Assembly (NCBI RefSeq): GCF_002101675.1
Contig: NZ_LQOY01000255.1
Coordinates: 1-64,000 of the forward strand
Origin: Mycobacterium gordonae
Lineage (GTDB): Bacteria > Actinomycetota > Actinomycetes > Mycobacteriales > Mycobacteriaceae
DNA: 64,000 bases
Direction: 5' to 3'
Below are positions 44,245-52,681 of this stretch, one piece after another. The notes under the pieces were generated by a model that saw only the letters and a list, made by a program, of their open reading frames with translations, ran no database searches and was not told where the DNA came from. A program made the position numbers and the translations under genes. Position 1 is the first letter of the stretch. Every line of letters starts with the position of its first letter.

Positions 44245-47129
44245 GGCGTGCCGTCCGAGCCGGGTGTGCCGGGCGTGCCGCCGGGTCCCGCTTGTCCCCC
44301 GGTGCCGCCCGATCCGCCGTTGGCTTGTCCGAAGCCGGTGGCGTTACCGCCGTCACCACCGTTGCCGCCGTTGCTGCCCGGCTGCAGGCCGTCGCCGCCG
44401 TTGCCGCCGTTGCCGCCTTGGGTGGTCGCCGTGGAGGGGCTCTGCCAGCTAACGGCGTCTCCACCGCGACCGCCAGCGCCACCGCCCGCTGCCCCGTCGC
44501 CGCCGTCGCCGCCCGCGCCGCCGGTCGCTATGGCGGCCGAAGAGGCGTTGGAGATCGCCGCGAAGCCGCCCTCGCCGCCCGCACCGCCGGTACCGGAGGG
44601 CCCGCCGTCGGTCCCGGCCGCACCCTTGCCCCCTATGGCGTTTCCCGTTCCGTCGTTAAAAGCGCTACCGCCGGCGCCGCCGTCGCCGCCGCCGGCGGCG
44701 CCGGTTCCGCCGAGCGCTCCGTCGGCACCGATGGCATTGCCACTTCCCTCAGTGCCTGCGTAGCCGCCCTGGCCACCAGCGCCGCCGCGACCCTCGACGG
44801 AATTGCCGCCCACTCCGCCGGCCGCTCCCCTCACGTCAGCCGTCGAGGCGCTGTTTCCCAGATAATTGCCACCGCCCCGCCCACCGTTCCCGCCGTTGCC
44901 AGTGGTGCCTGCGCCGCCCGCTCCGCCTTCTGATGCCGTGGTGGCGCCAAGCCCCCGGTTGTCCGCGTAACCCCCGTCTCCGCCGTTGCCACCGGTGGTT
45001 CCGGCGCCACCGTTACCGGCTTTGCCCGCAGTGGCCCGGGCCGTAGACGCGGAGTTGTCGATGTAAGCACCGCCGCCCTCTCCGCCTCTGCCGCCGATGC
45101 CGGTAGCGCCTCCGCTCGCGCCGTCCGCCCCTGCGCCGCCGGTGGCATTCCCCATGCCGTTTGTCTCGCCGTAACCACCCCAGCCGCCGTCGCCGCCGCC
45201 CGCACCGCCGCTTCCGCCTGCTCCACCGTCCGCGCCAACGGCGTCTACCGTCGAGGTAGCATTCGAAATCCATGCGCCCCCACCGCCCCCGCCGCGTCCG
45301 CCAAAGCCGGTGGTGCCATTTCCGCCCGCTCCGCCGGCAGTCGCGACCACGTGGCCGACACCGTCGTTGTCCGCGTAACCCCCGTACCCGCCGTCGCCGC
45401 CGTCGATACCGTCCCCGCCCGCCCCCGCGGCGCCGGCGACGGCGTCCGCCGTCGACGTTGTGTTTCGGATGGTCGCGTATCCGCCGTCACCCCCATTTCC
45501 GCCGCGACCGCTGTTGCCGCCGTCGGCGCCGTCCGCCCCTGCGCCGCCGAAGGCGTTGCCGGTGCCGTGATGGGTCGCGGTGCCGCCACTCCCACCGTTA
45601 CCGCCGCCACCGGGCCCTGTTCCCGCACTGCCGCCGTGACCACCGATGGCTTCTCCGCTGCCGAAGTGTTCAGCCTCGCCGCCCCAGCCGCCCGTACCGC
45701 CGATGCCGCTGGTACCGATGCCCCCGGCCCCGCCGGTGCCACCCGTCGCGGTTCCGGTCCCGTAGCCCTTCGATATTCCGCCGCTGCCGCCGGAGCCACC
45801 GTCGATTCCGGTTCCGCCGGTTCCGCCGGTGCCGCCTACGCCCGAATGGCCTGCCAGCCCTCCGGTGCCCCCGGTGCCGGCGGCACCACCCAGACCCGCC
45901 TCGCCGCCCGTTCCGCCGTTGCCTCCGGAGCCCATGCCGGTGCCGGTGCCGCCTTTGCCGCCGGTGCCGCCCATTCCCCCGGAGCCGCCATTGCCGTTGA
46001 TGCCGCCATTGCCGGCTCCGCCGACACCCCCGGCGCCGCCGACCCCTCCTTGGGAGCCCCCGCCGCCGGCGCCGTTCCACCCTGTGCCGGTTCCGCCTTC
46101 CATTCCGGTGCCACCGGTGCCCCCGGTCCCGCCGGTGCCTCCGGTGCCCGCGCTGCCGGCAACGGATCCGCTGCCGCCCAGCCCGGCCGCTCCGCCGGCA
46201 CCGCCCTGCCCTCCGGTGCCCGCACCCGCGCCGGTGTCGGCCGCGCCGATACCCCCCTGGCCGCCCATCCCGCCGGTGCCGCCAACACCACCGTGCCCGG
46301 TGCCGCCGCTGGATCCCGAGCCGCCTCCGAAGAGACCCGAGGCTCCGCCCGCTCCGCCGGCGCCACCGGTACCGCCCACACCACCCTGGCCGCCGGCGTA
46401 TCCCGCTCCACCGGCGCCGCTGTTAACTCCGGCAACACCGGCCAGCCCGTCGGCTCCCGCTCCGCCGGTGCCGCCGACGCCGCCGCCACCGCCGATACCA
46501 CCGGCCCCTCCGCCACCCCAGAGCATTCCGCCGTTACCACCGGCACCGCCGGTGCCGCCGATACCACCGGTGCCGCCGATACCGCCGGCCGGTCCGGTAG
46601 TTCCGGTCACGCCGACACCTCCGGCGCCACCTCGGCCACCGTTGCCGAACAAACCTGCGTCTCCGCCCCGGCCGCCCGACTGGCCGGCCGCTCCCGACCC
46701 TCCGTTGCCGCCGTTCCCCCACAGGATCCCGCCTGCCCCACCGTTGGCCCCCGTGCCTGCCGCACCGTCGGTGCCGTTGCCGATCAGCGGGCGACCCAGC
46801 AAGGCTTGGGTGGGGGCGTTGATCACGCCCATGAGCAGCTGCTCCACACTGGCCGTCTCAGCGGAGGCATACGCGTCAGCGCTTCCGGCCAGGCTGCGCA
46901 GGAATTGGTCGTGAAACGCCGCGGCCTGGCTGCTGAGGACCTGGTAGCGCTGGCCGTGAGTGGCGAATAGTGCCGCGATCGCGGCCGACACTTCATCCTC
47001 CGCCGCGGCAAGGACTCCGGTAGTGGCTCCGGCGGCCATGTGATTGGCGGCGCTGACCGCCGAACCGATCCCGGCGATGTCGTTGGCTGCGGCGGTCATC
47101 AGTGCTGGAAAAGCGATCACTTGGGACAT
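44241..47129 (-). CDS. PE_PGRS family protein
   Basis: 962 residues from ATG 47129 (MSQVIAFPALMTAAANDIAG); upstream in-frame codons are not PE-like. Residues 1-95 form the PE domain, but the usual PE dipeptide reads PA (FPAL in place of APE). The YxxxE export motif is kept as YASAE. The rest is Gly/Ala-rich PGRS with GGAGG/GGNGG units. From about residue 600 longer units of 67-69 residues recur, each with an NATST/NSAST island and a GYG..GxGNA segment. PE_PGRS proteins are ESX-5-secreted surface proteins. Convergent with the reductase gene, sharing the stop. Confidence 0.93.
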   Translation of the reverse strand: MSQVIAFPALMTAAANDIAGIGSAVSAANHMAAGATTGVLAAAEDEVSAAIAALFATHGQRYQVLSSQAAAFHDQFLRSLAGSADAYASAETASVEQLLMGVINAPTQALLGRPLIGNGTDGAAGTGANGGAGGILWGNGGNGGSGAAGQSGGRGGDAGLFGNGGRGGAGGVGVTGTTGPAGGIGGTGGIGGTGGAGGNGGMLWGGGGAGGIGGGGGVGGTGGAGADGLAGVAGVNSGAGGAGYAGGQGGVGGTGGAGGAGGASGLFGGGSGSSGGTGHGGVGGTGGMGGQGGIGAADTGAGAGTGGQGGAGGAAGLGGSGSVAGSAGTGGTGGTGGTGGTGMEGGTGTGWNGAGGGGSQGGVGGAGGVGGAGNGGINGNGGSGGMGGTGGKGGTGTGMGSGGNGGTGGEAGLGGAAGTGGTGGLAGHSGVGGTGGTGGTGIDGGSGGSGGISKGYGTGTATGGTGGAGGIGTSGIGGTGGWGGEAEHFGSGEAIGGHGGSAGTGPGGGGNGGSGGTATHHGTGNAFGGAGADGADGGNSGRGGNGGDGGYATIRNTTSTADAVAGAAGAGGDGIDGGDGGYGGYADNDGVGHVVATAGGAGGNGTTGFGGRGGGGGGAWISNATSTVDAVGADGGAGGSGGAGGGDGGWGGYGETNGMGNATGGAGADGASGGATGIGGRGGEGGGAYIDNSASTARATAGKAGNGGAGTTGGNGGDGGYADNRGLGATTASEGGAGGAGTTGNGGNGGRGGGNYLGNSASTADVRGAAGGVGGNSVEGRGGAGGQGGYAGTEGSGNAIGADGALGGTGAAGGGDGGAGGSAFNDGTGNAIGGKGAAGTDGGPSGTGGAGGEGGFAAISNASSAAIATGGAGGDGGDGAAGGGAGGRGGDAVSWQSPSTATTQGGNGGNGGDGLQPGSNGGNGGDGGNATGFGQANGGSGGTGGQAGPGGTPGTPGSDGTP

Positions 47130-47668
47130 GGACAGGCCCTGACTTTCTGTTTCGGAATTGCGGGGAGTTGCCGAATGATTTCCTGGGCATATCCGGGGAG
47201 AATTGCTAGCCGGAGGGGTGCTGATTTCGGGGTCCCGATCCCCGAACCGTCTCGATCTGGGAGGGGTCATACGACCGCCAGGGCCGTACCCCCCAGATTT
47301 TGCTCATCGAGTGTTTGTCACCGATTTCCGCTCCTGAATAACCCAGATTCGGATCGTAGCTTCACGTGGCGGTGGTGTTCGCATTTTGCGAAATTTCAGC
47401 CGTCGCAGGATTTGACTATGGGCTCCACCGGAAATCCGTATCCGAGCCCGTCTTGGGGTGACTGGCAAACAGCATTTCAGTGCATGCAACACGAATTATG
47501 TTGCACTGCAGTGTAGTTGACGGTGTCTCAGCTTCTCATGGGCGATCAGCAAAGCCTGCTGTTGGAGTGTTGTATGACTGTGACGTCAACTTTATCGGTA
47601 TATGGCTCTGGCGGGAGCCATGATCCGAAGTTGCGAATTGGAATCCGGCTCTAATTAGTCGGGTCGAT
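47130..47668. other. Intergenic region with a 21-bp palindrome
   Basis: 539 nt between the PE_PGRS start and the protease stop with no convincing gene; noticeably AT-richer than the rest. It holds TGCAACA-CGAATTA-TGTTGCA (47485-47505), a perfect 7-bp inverted repeat, and a TGACGTCA palindrome at about 47580. Both are roughly 350-450 nt upstream of the PE_PGRS start. Confidence 0.6.
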
Positions 47669-48331
47669 TTACGGATTGAAGCCCGTGTCCTCGCGCACCT
47701 GCTGGGTGACCGACGCCCACGAGACCGCCGCCGGCAGTGTTCCCCACACGCTGTTGAAGATTCCGACGATCTGGCCGGATCCGTCCCCCGCGAGGTAGAT
47801 CGGCCCTCCCGAGTCGCCCTGCTGCGTCTGCACGCCGTTGGTCATCGTGAACCAACCGTTGTTGACGCTCTCCACCGTCCCGCACGTCTCGCCGGTGATG
47901 ATGCCGAAATGACAGACCGCCTGTCCGGGGCTCACCGTACCCGGCCCGGACCGCAATTGGCGACCACCCGGCAAGGCATTGCTCACCGTCACGTTGTCGG
48001 CCAGGGCGATCGCCTCGTAGTCGGCGATCACCTGGTCGGTGGCCACCGTCGACCCCGTCGGCGTGTTGTCGCGGAAGGTCGTCATGTGTCCGATGACGTT
48101 GTTGGCATGGTCGGTCACCGCACCGCCCCCACGGCAGTGCCCGGCCGTATACGCCGTGTGCATGCGGACGTCGACAAATCCCAGCGTGCAGACCCGGTTG
48201 TCCTGATGAATCTCCATGCCCGGGTAGACCACGATGGGATCCGCGCTGGCGGATACCGGCGCGAGCGCCGACACCGACGCCACGAGCATCAGGGACGCTG
48301 TTACTGAACGCAACACCGTGCGGCGCACCAT
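47669..48331 (-). CDS. Secreted trypsin-like (S1) serine protease, Rv1815-like
   Basis: 220 residues (Rv1815 is 221). Signal peptide 1-30 ending PVSASA. Catalytic triad candidates: His65 in YTAGHC, Asp104 in VIADYEAIAL and Ser174 in QQGDSGGPIYLAG. Cysteines at 48, 66, 140 and 150 could form two disulfides. Exported chymotrypsin-fold protease of unknown substrate. It is alone on its strand, with noncoding DNA on the PE_PGRS side and the hydroxylase gene upstream. Confidence 0.88.
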   Translation of the reverse strand: MVRRTVLRSVTASLMLVASVSALAPVSASADPIVVYPGMEIHQDNRVCTLGFVDVRMHTAYTAGHCRGGGAVTDHANNVIGHMTTFRDNTPTGSTVATDQVIADYEAIALADNVTVSNALPGGRQLRSGPGTVSPGQAVCHFGIITGETCGTVESVNNGWFTMTNGVQTQQGDSGGPIYLAGDGSGQIVGIFNSVWGTLPAAVSWASVTQQVREDTGFNP

Positions 48332-48431
48332 CGGACTCCGATCCCTCTCGGGCCGACACAGCGCCGACCTCCCCTATCGAGGTTACGGATTCATAACCCC
48401 GTAGAGGATTTCGCGCCGCGTGACCGCTTCG

Positions 48432-49385
48432 TTACCGAGACGCGGCCAGCGGCTCGCTTCCTTCGGTTTTGACGGCGTTACGGGGCGTCCAGCCGGGCGG
48501 CCCGAACACGTAACCGAACCGGTCGCGCAGTCGGGTCGCCGACCGTACATCGCGGGCGATGGCCACATACTCGTGCGTCTGTAATTTCCAGATGTTGAAC
48601 GTGTCGACCTGCTTGGTCAGGCCGTAGTGCGGCCGGAACAGCTCCTTCTGGAAGCTGCCGAACATGCGGTCGAAGACGATGAAGATGCCGCCGTAGTTCT
48701 TGTCCAGATACACCGGGTCCATGCCGTGGTGCACCCGGTGGTGCGAGGGGGTGTTGAAGACGAACTCGAACCAGCGCGGCAGCTTGTCGATGCGCTCGGT
48801 GTGCACCCAGAACTGGTAAATCAGGTTCAGCGACCAGCTGAAGAAGATCATCCACGGCGGAAGGCCCAGCAATGGCAGCGGCAACCACATCAGAATCTCG
48901 CCGCTGTTGTTCCACTTTTGGCGCAGCGCGGTGGCGAAGTTGAAGTATTGGCTTGAGTGATGCGCCTGATGGGTAGCCCAGATGAGCCGGATACGGTGGG
49001 CGACGCGGTGGTAGGCGTAGTACAGCAGGTCTACGCCCACGATCGCGACGACCCACGTGTACCACTTGGTCGCAGGGAGGTGCCACGGAGCCACGTAGGC
49101 ATAGATTGCGGCATACCCGAACAGCGCCAACGTTTTCCAGGCGGCAGTCGTGGCCACCGACACCAGACCCATCGAAATGCTCGCCATGGAATCGCGGGTG
49201 AGGTAGGCACCCGAGGACGGCCTGTCCTTCGAAGGGTTCTGAGCAGCAGCGGCATCAAGCTTCTCCAGCTTGCGGGCCGCGGTCCACTCCAGGGTCAACA
49301 GCAAGAGGAAGAAGGGGATGGCAAACAGCACCGGATCCCGCAACTCCGGGGGTAGTCCCGAAAAGAAGCCCGTAATTGCACTCAC
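48432..49385 (-). CDS. erg3: Sterol desaturase/fatty acid hydroxylase family protein Erg3
   Basis: 317 residues from GTG 49385 (VSAITGFFSGLPPELRD), close to the roughly 300 of Rv1814. The three di-iron histidine clusters are HRVAH (126-130), HQAHH (139-143) and HHRVHH (215-220). At least four membrane segments surround them. The family oxidises sterols or fatty acyl chains; the mycobacterial substrate is unknown, since mycobacteria do not make ergosterol. Divergent from the lipase-like gene by 42 nt. Confidence 0.9.
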   Translation of the reverse strand: MSAITGFFSGLPPELRDPVLFAIPFFLLLLTLEWTAARKLEKLDAAAAQNPSKDRPSSGAYLTRDSMASISMGLVSVATTAAWKTLALFGYAAIYAYVAPWHLPATKWYTWVVAIVGVDLLYYAYHRVAHRIRLIWATHQAHHSSQYFNFATALRQKWNNSGEILMWLPLPLLGLPPWMIFFSWSLNLIYQFWVHTERIDKLPRWFEFVFNTPSHHRVHHGMDPVYLDKNYGGIFIVFDRMFGSFQKELFRPHYGLTKQVDTFNIWKLQTHEYVAIARDVRSATRLRDRFGYVFGPPGWTPRNAVKTEGSEPLAASR

Positions 49386-49427
49386 AGGTGACAGATTACT
49401 GACAGCGCGGTCCGCGCGTGCCCGGTT

Positions 49428-50378
49428 ATGCCAGGGTCGGCCCCGGTGAGAACTCTGCCGCGCCCAGTGCGCAAGCCGCACGTCACCCAGCGTCTGCTGC
49501 GCGCGTCCGGCGTTCGGAACCGGATGTTCCCGCCGGCAAAGCTGGCGAGCTGGGCAGCCAACCCCCGCCCGCCGTACTGCGGCCTGCCGTCGAAGCACGT
49601 CCTGAAGAAGATCGAGGTCGCTCGAGACGATCTCAACGGCCGTCCCGTCTATCAGGTCACTCCGCGTCAGGTCGAACCGCGAGAACACACCGGTCACCTG
49701 ATCTATCTGCACGGTGGCGCCTACGTGTTGGATCTGCTGCCGCACTTCCACTGGCCGGCGATCGCGCGACTGGCCACCATGCTGCGGCGCACGATCACGG
49801 TGCCGATCTACCCGATCGCGCCCGAACACAACTACCGTCAGGTGTTTCCCTTCCTGCTTCAGCTCTACCGTCGCATTCTGCAGACTCGCGACCCCAATTC
49901 TGTTGCATTCATGGGAGATTCAGCCGGCGGCGGAATGGCCTTCGCGCTGTGCCACGCGGTGCGCGACGCTGGCCTGCCACAACCGACCGATGCCTTGCTG
50001 CTGTCTCCTTGGATGCATCTCGGGCTGCCCGACCCGGACGTGCCCAACGTCGCCAGGATCGACCCGTTCCTCAACCTCGACGATCTGCGGGCGGCCGGAA
50101 TCCGCTACGCCGGCGGGGATCCACTCGACACTCCCCTGCTCAGCCCGAGCGTGGGGCCGCTGGACGGGTTGCCGCGTTTGACGGTCTTCACCGGAACCCA
50201 TGATGTACTCAATCCCGACGCGCGCGCCTTCCGCAGGCGCGCGATTTCCGAGGGCCTTGATATCGGCTGGTACGAACTCGAGGGAGGCATGCACACGTGG
50301 ATGCTCCTTCCCGGGCACAAGGCCAAGGTGACGCTGGGCCAGATCCGCGACGTGCTGTCGGTGCGATCCGGATCCTGA
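49428..50378 (+). CDS. HSL-family alpha/beta hydrolase (lipase/esterase)
   Basis: 316 residues. Hormone-sensitive-lipase family: oxyanion motif YLHGGAYV near residue 92, nucleophile motif FMGDSAGGGMAF near 150, then Asp in TGTHDVLNPD and His in GGMHTWMLLPGHK. Acts on short acyl esters in this family; the physiological substrate is unknown. I recall no lipase at this place in M. tuberculosis, where Rv1813c lies, so this is a local replacement. The following flavoprotein frame begins inside its 3' end. Confidence 0.88.
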   Translation: MPGSAPVRTLPRPVRKPHVTQRLLRASGVRNRMFPPAKLASWAANPRPPYCGLPSKHVLKKIEVARDDLNGRPVYQVTPRQVEPREHTGHLIYLHGGAYVLDLLPHFHWPAIARLATMLRRTITVPIYPIAPEHNYRQVFPFLLQLYRRILQTRDPNSVAFMGDSAGGGMAFALCHAVRDAGLPQPTDALLLSPWMHLGLPDPDVPNVARIDPFLNLDDLRAAGIRYAGGDPLDTPLLSPSVGPLDGLPRLTVFTGTHDVLNPDARAFRRRAISEGLDIGWYELEGGMHTWMLLPGHKAKVTLGQIRDVLSVRSGS

Positions 50379-51541
50379 TCATCGGTGCCGGATTCGCGGG
50401 GCTGTGGACTGCACTCGGCGCCGCGCGGCGACTCGACGAGCTAGCGGTCCCATTCGGCAAGGTCGACGTCACGGTCCTGAGCGCGCAGCCGTTTCATGAC
50501 ATCCGGGTGCGCAACTATGAGGACGACCTCAGCAGCTGCCGCATCCCACTCGCCGAGCTGCTCGACCCCGTCGGCGTCGGGCATGTCACCGCCGAGGTGA
50601 CGCAGATCGACTCCGCCGCCCGCACCGTCACCACGTCGGCCAAGGAAACCTACGAATATGACCGGCTGGTGCTCGCGGCGGGCAGCCGGGTCAACAAGCC
50701 CGACCTGCCGGGGCTGCGTGAGTTCGGTTTCGACGTCGACACCTACGACGGCGCCGTGCGCCTGCGTCAACACCTGGAGGCGCTGGCCGGCGGGCCGGCG
50801 GCGAGCACCGCAGTCGTGGTCGGCGCCGGGTTGACCGGGATCGAAACGGCCTGCGAGCTGCCGCACCGGTTGCGCGAACTGGGCATGGCGCCCCGGGTGG
50901 TGCTGGTCGACCATAATCCTCTGGTCGGGTCCGACATGGGCGCATCGGCGCGACCGGTGATCGAGAAAGCCCTGTCGGACAACGGTGTTGACTGTCGTAC
51001 CGGTGTGGGAGTCGCCGCCGTGGACCCCGCCGGCGTGACACTGAGTTCGGGTGAGCGGCTCGACACCGCGACGGTGGTGTGGTGTGCCGGGATGCGGGCC
51101 AACGCGCTGACCGAGCAGTTGCCGGTGTCCCGCGACAGGTTGGGGCGCGTCGCAGTCGATGACTACCTGAGGGTGATCGGGGTGCCGGCGATATTCGCCG
51201 CCGGCGATGTGGCCGCCGCCTACATGGACGACGAGCACGTGTCGGTCATGTCGTGTCAACACGGCCGCCCGATGGGACGGTACGCGGGCTACAACGTCGT
51301 CAGCGATCTGTTCGGCGAGCCTCTGCTGCCGCTCCGAATCCCCTGGTACGTAACGGTTTTAGATCTCGGGCCAGCCGGCGCGGTGTACACCGAGGGGTGG
51401 GAGCGCGTCGTGGTGGCCCAGGGCGAACAGGCCAAGAAGACCAAGCAGACCATCAACACCAAGCGGATCTATCCGCCCCGGACGGGCAACCGCGCGGATC
51501 TGCTCGCCGCGGCCGCGCCCGAGCTGCAGGCGCGGCCCTGA
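50297..51541 (+). CDS. NDH-2-like FAD/NAD(P)-dependent oxidoreductase (Rv1812c-like)
   Basis: 414 residues if read from GTG 50297, the only ATG, GTG or TTG before the conserved N-terminus. That start overlaps the hydrolase by 82 nt. Conserved sequence begins at about RILIIGAGFAGLWTALGAARR, where no standard codon exists in frame (GTC, ATC and CTG are near), so the true start is uncertain. FAD motif as above; NADH motif VVVGAGLTGIETACELPHRL; second FAD motif IFAAGDVAAAYMDDEH. Probably a membrane-associated NADH dehydrogenase or related oxidoreductase. Its stop abuts the mgtC stop. Confidence 0.82.
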   Translation: MDAPSRAQGQGDAGPDPRRAVGAIRILIIGAGFAGLWTALGAARRLDELAVPFGKVDVTVLSAQPFHDIRVRNYEDDLSSCRIPLAELLDPVGVGHVTAEVTQIDSAARTVTTSAKETYEYDRLVLAAGSRVNKPDLPGLREFGFDVDTYDGAVRLRQHLEALAGGPAASTAVVVGAGLTGIETACELPHRLRELGMAPRVVLVDHNPLVGSDMGASARPVIEKALSDNGVDCRTGVGVAAVDPAGVTLSSGERLDTATVVWCAGMRANALTEQLPVSRDRLGRVAVDDYLRVIGVPAIFAAGDVAAAYMDDEHVSVMSCQHGRPMGRYAGYNVVSDLFGEPLLPLRIPWYVTVLDLGPAGAVYTEGWERVVVAQGEQAKKTKQTINTKRIYPPRTGNRADLLAAAAPELQARP

Positions 51542-52267
51542 TCAGTCCGACTGAGCCGTGGGCAGCATCGGACCGGTCTGTTCGCCCGCGTACCAATGCA
51601 CCGCATAAATGCCGGGCTGTAGCGACAATTCGGCCACCAGCCGTTCCAGCTTCGCCGCCGAATGACCGCCCAGCAGGACGTGCGCGGTCAACGCGACATT
51701 CTCCTCGGCCCCTCCGGTGTGGATGCCGCGCAGGATGATGTCGTTGCTGCGGGTGTGCTGCACGATCTGGGCGCGCGCATACTTCGCTGACTTGGGCCGA
51801 CACACCACTTGGACCTGGTAAGGCTCGAGTCCCTCGTCCTCGTCTCCGGAATTGTCGTGATCGATGAGCCGGCCCAGCGGTCGTCCCAGCACGTGAATGG
51901 CGACGACGGTGCCGGTGGCGATCAGGGCGAACACCAGGTGACCGGAAGCGGCCAGCACGCCCACGGCGGCCGAGCACCACAACGTGGCCGCCGTATTGAG
52001 CCCGCGGACGTTGGCGCCCTCGCGCAGGATGACACCGCCGCCCAGGAACCCGATGCCGGACACCACGTAGGAGGCGACCCGGGTGGGGCTGCTGTCCTCG
52101 GTGGCAGCGGCATAGAGCACGAACAACGTGGCGCCCGTCGCCACCAGTGCGTTGGTACGCAAACCCGCCATGCGGGCCCGCCACTGCCGCTCCAGTCCGA
52201 TCAGGGCGCCGCAGCCCACGCCGACGGCCAGGCGGAGCGCGAAATCTGCGATGGTCAGGGTGTGCAC
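51542..52267 (-). CDS. mgtC: Magnesium-starvation virulence protein MgtC
   Basis: 241 residues (M. tuberculosis MgtC about 234), GTG start behind GAGAGGAG. The first 135 residues form the MgtC/SapB membrane domain: LRLAVGVGCGALIGLERQWR, ARMAGLRTNALVATGATLFV and SYVVSGIGFLGGGVILREG. The C-terminal ACT-like domain ends in LERLVAELSLQPGIYAVHW (207-225). MgtC is needed for growth in low Mg2+ and in macrophages; it does not itself transport Mg2+. It ends the run of minus-strand PPE/DUF732 genes that begins under an M-box. Its C-terminal helix-strand resembles the tails of the two PPE33-like proteins. Confidence 0.95.
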   Translation of the reverse strand: MHTLTIADFALRLAVGVGCGALIGLERQWRARMAGLRTNALVATGATLFVLYAAATEDSSPTRVASYVVSGIGFLGGGVILREGANVRGLNTAATLWCSAAVGVLAASGHLVFALIATGTVVAIHVLGRPLGRLIDHDNSGDEDEGLEPYQVQVVCRPKSAKYARAQIVQHTRSNDIILRGIHTGGAEENVALTAHVLLGGHSAAKLERLVAELSLQPGIYAVHWYAGEQTGPMLPTAQSD

Positions 52268-52351
52268 CGCGCCACTCCTCTCTCGAACAGCTACGGCAGC
52301 CAATCAGAATCGGGTTAACACGAGGTGGCGGCCGGGCAAACCGGGCTTCCG

Positions 52352-52681
52352 CTAGAAGTAGCCGCCCTCCGATTGACCCAGGTGTTCGGGACAGTATGTG
52401 TTCGACGCGATGGCCGTAAACAGGGCCGCGCCGTCCAGGGTCAGCCCTGGATTCTGGTTCCGCACGTCGGTCAGCACCTGTAGGCCGGTCTCACCGTTGC
52501 GCATCAAGCCGCACACCGCTTGAGCCGACGTGACGGCCCGCGCGGCGTCGGGCACGGTGATACCGGCTTTGGCGAGAGCGTCGAGGAACGCTGCGTCGTC
52601 GCCGGGGGGGTCGCCGTGGGCGGGAGCGGCAAGGCCGAGTGTCACGACGGCGGCTGCCAGAACCGCCGGCACGAGCTTCAT
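52352..52681 (-). CDS. DUF732 secreted protein (Rv1810-like)
   Basis: 109 residues. Signal peptide 1-24 (LVPAVLAAAVVTLGLAAPAHG). DUF732 core: DDAAFLDALAKAGITVPDAA, then AVCGLMRNGETG and NTYCPEHLGQ, with two Cys that may pair. Function unknown. The ATG overlaps the PPE stop by 4 nt, linking it to that PPE. In M. tuberculosis Rv1810 responds to low Mg2+ together with the neighbouring PPE genes, as I recall. Confidence 0.88.
   Translation of the reverse strand: MKLVPAVLAAAVVTLGLAAPAHGDPPGDDAAFLDALAKAGITVPDAARAVTSAQAVCGLMRNGETGLQVLTDVRNQNPGLTLDGAALFTAIASNTYCPEHLGQSEGGYF

Noticed and set aside
45272..46970. Several long frames opposite or out of frame with the PE_PGRS gene, including Pro-rich ones
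   Set aside because: Produced by the GGN repeats (CCN on the other strand); periodic low complexity only.
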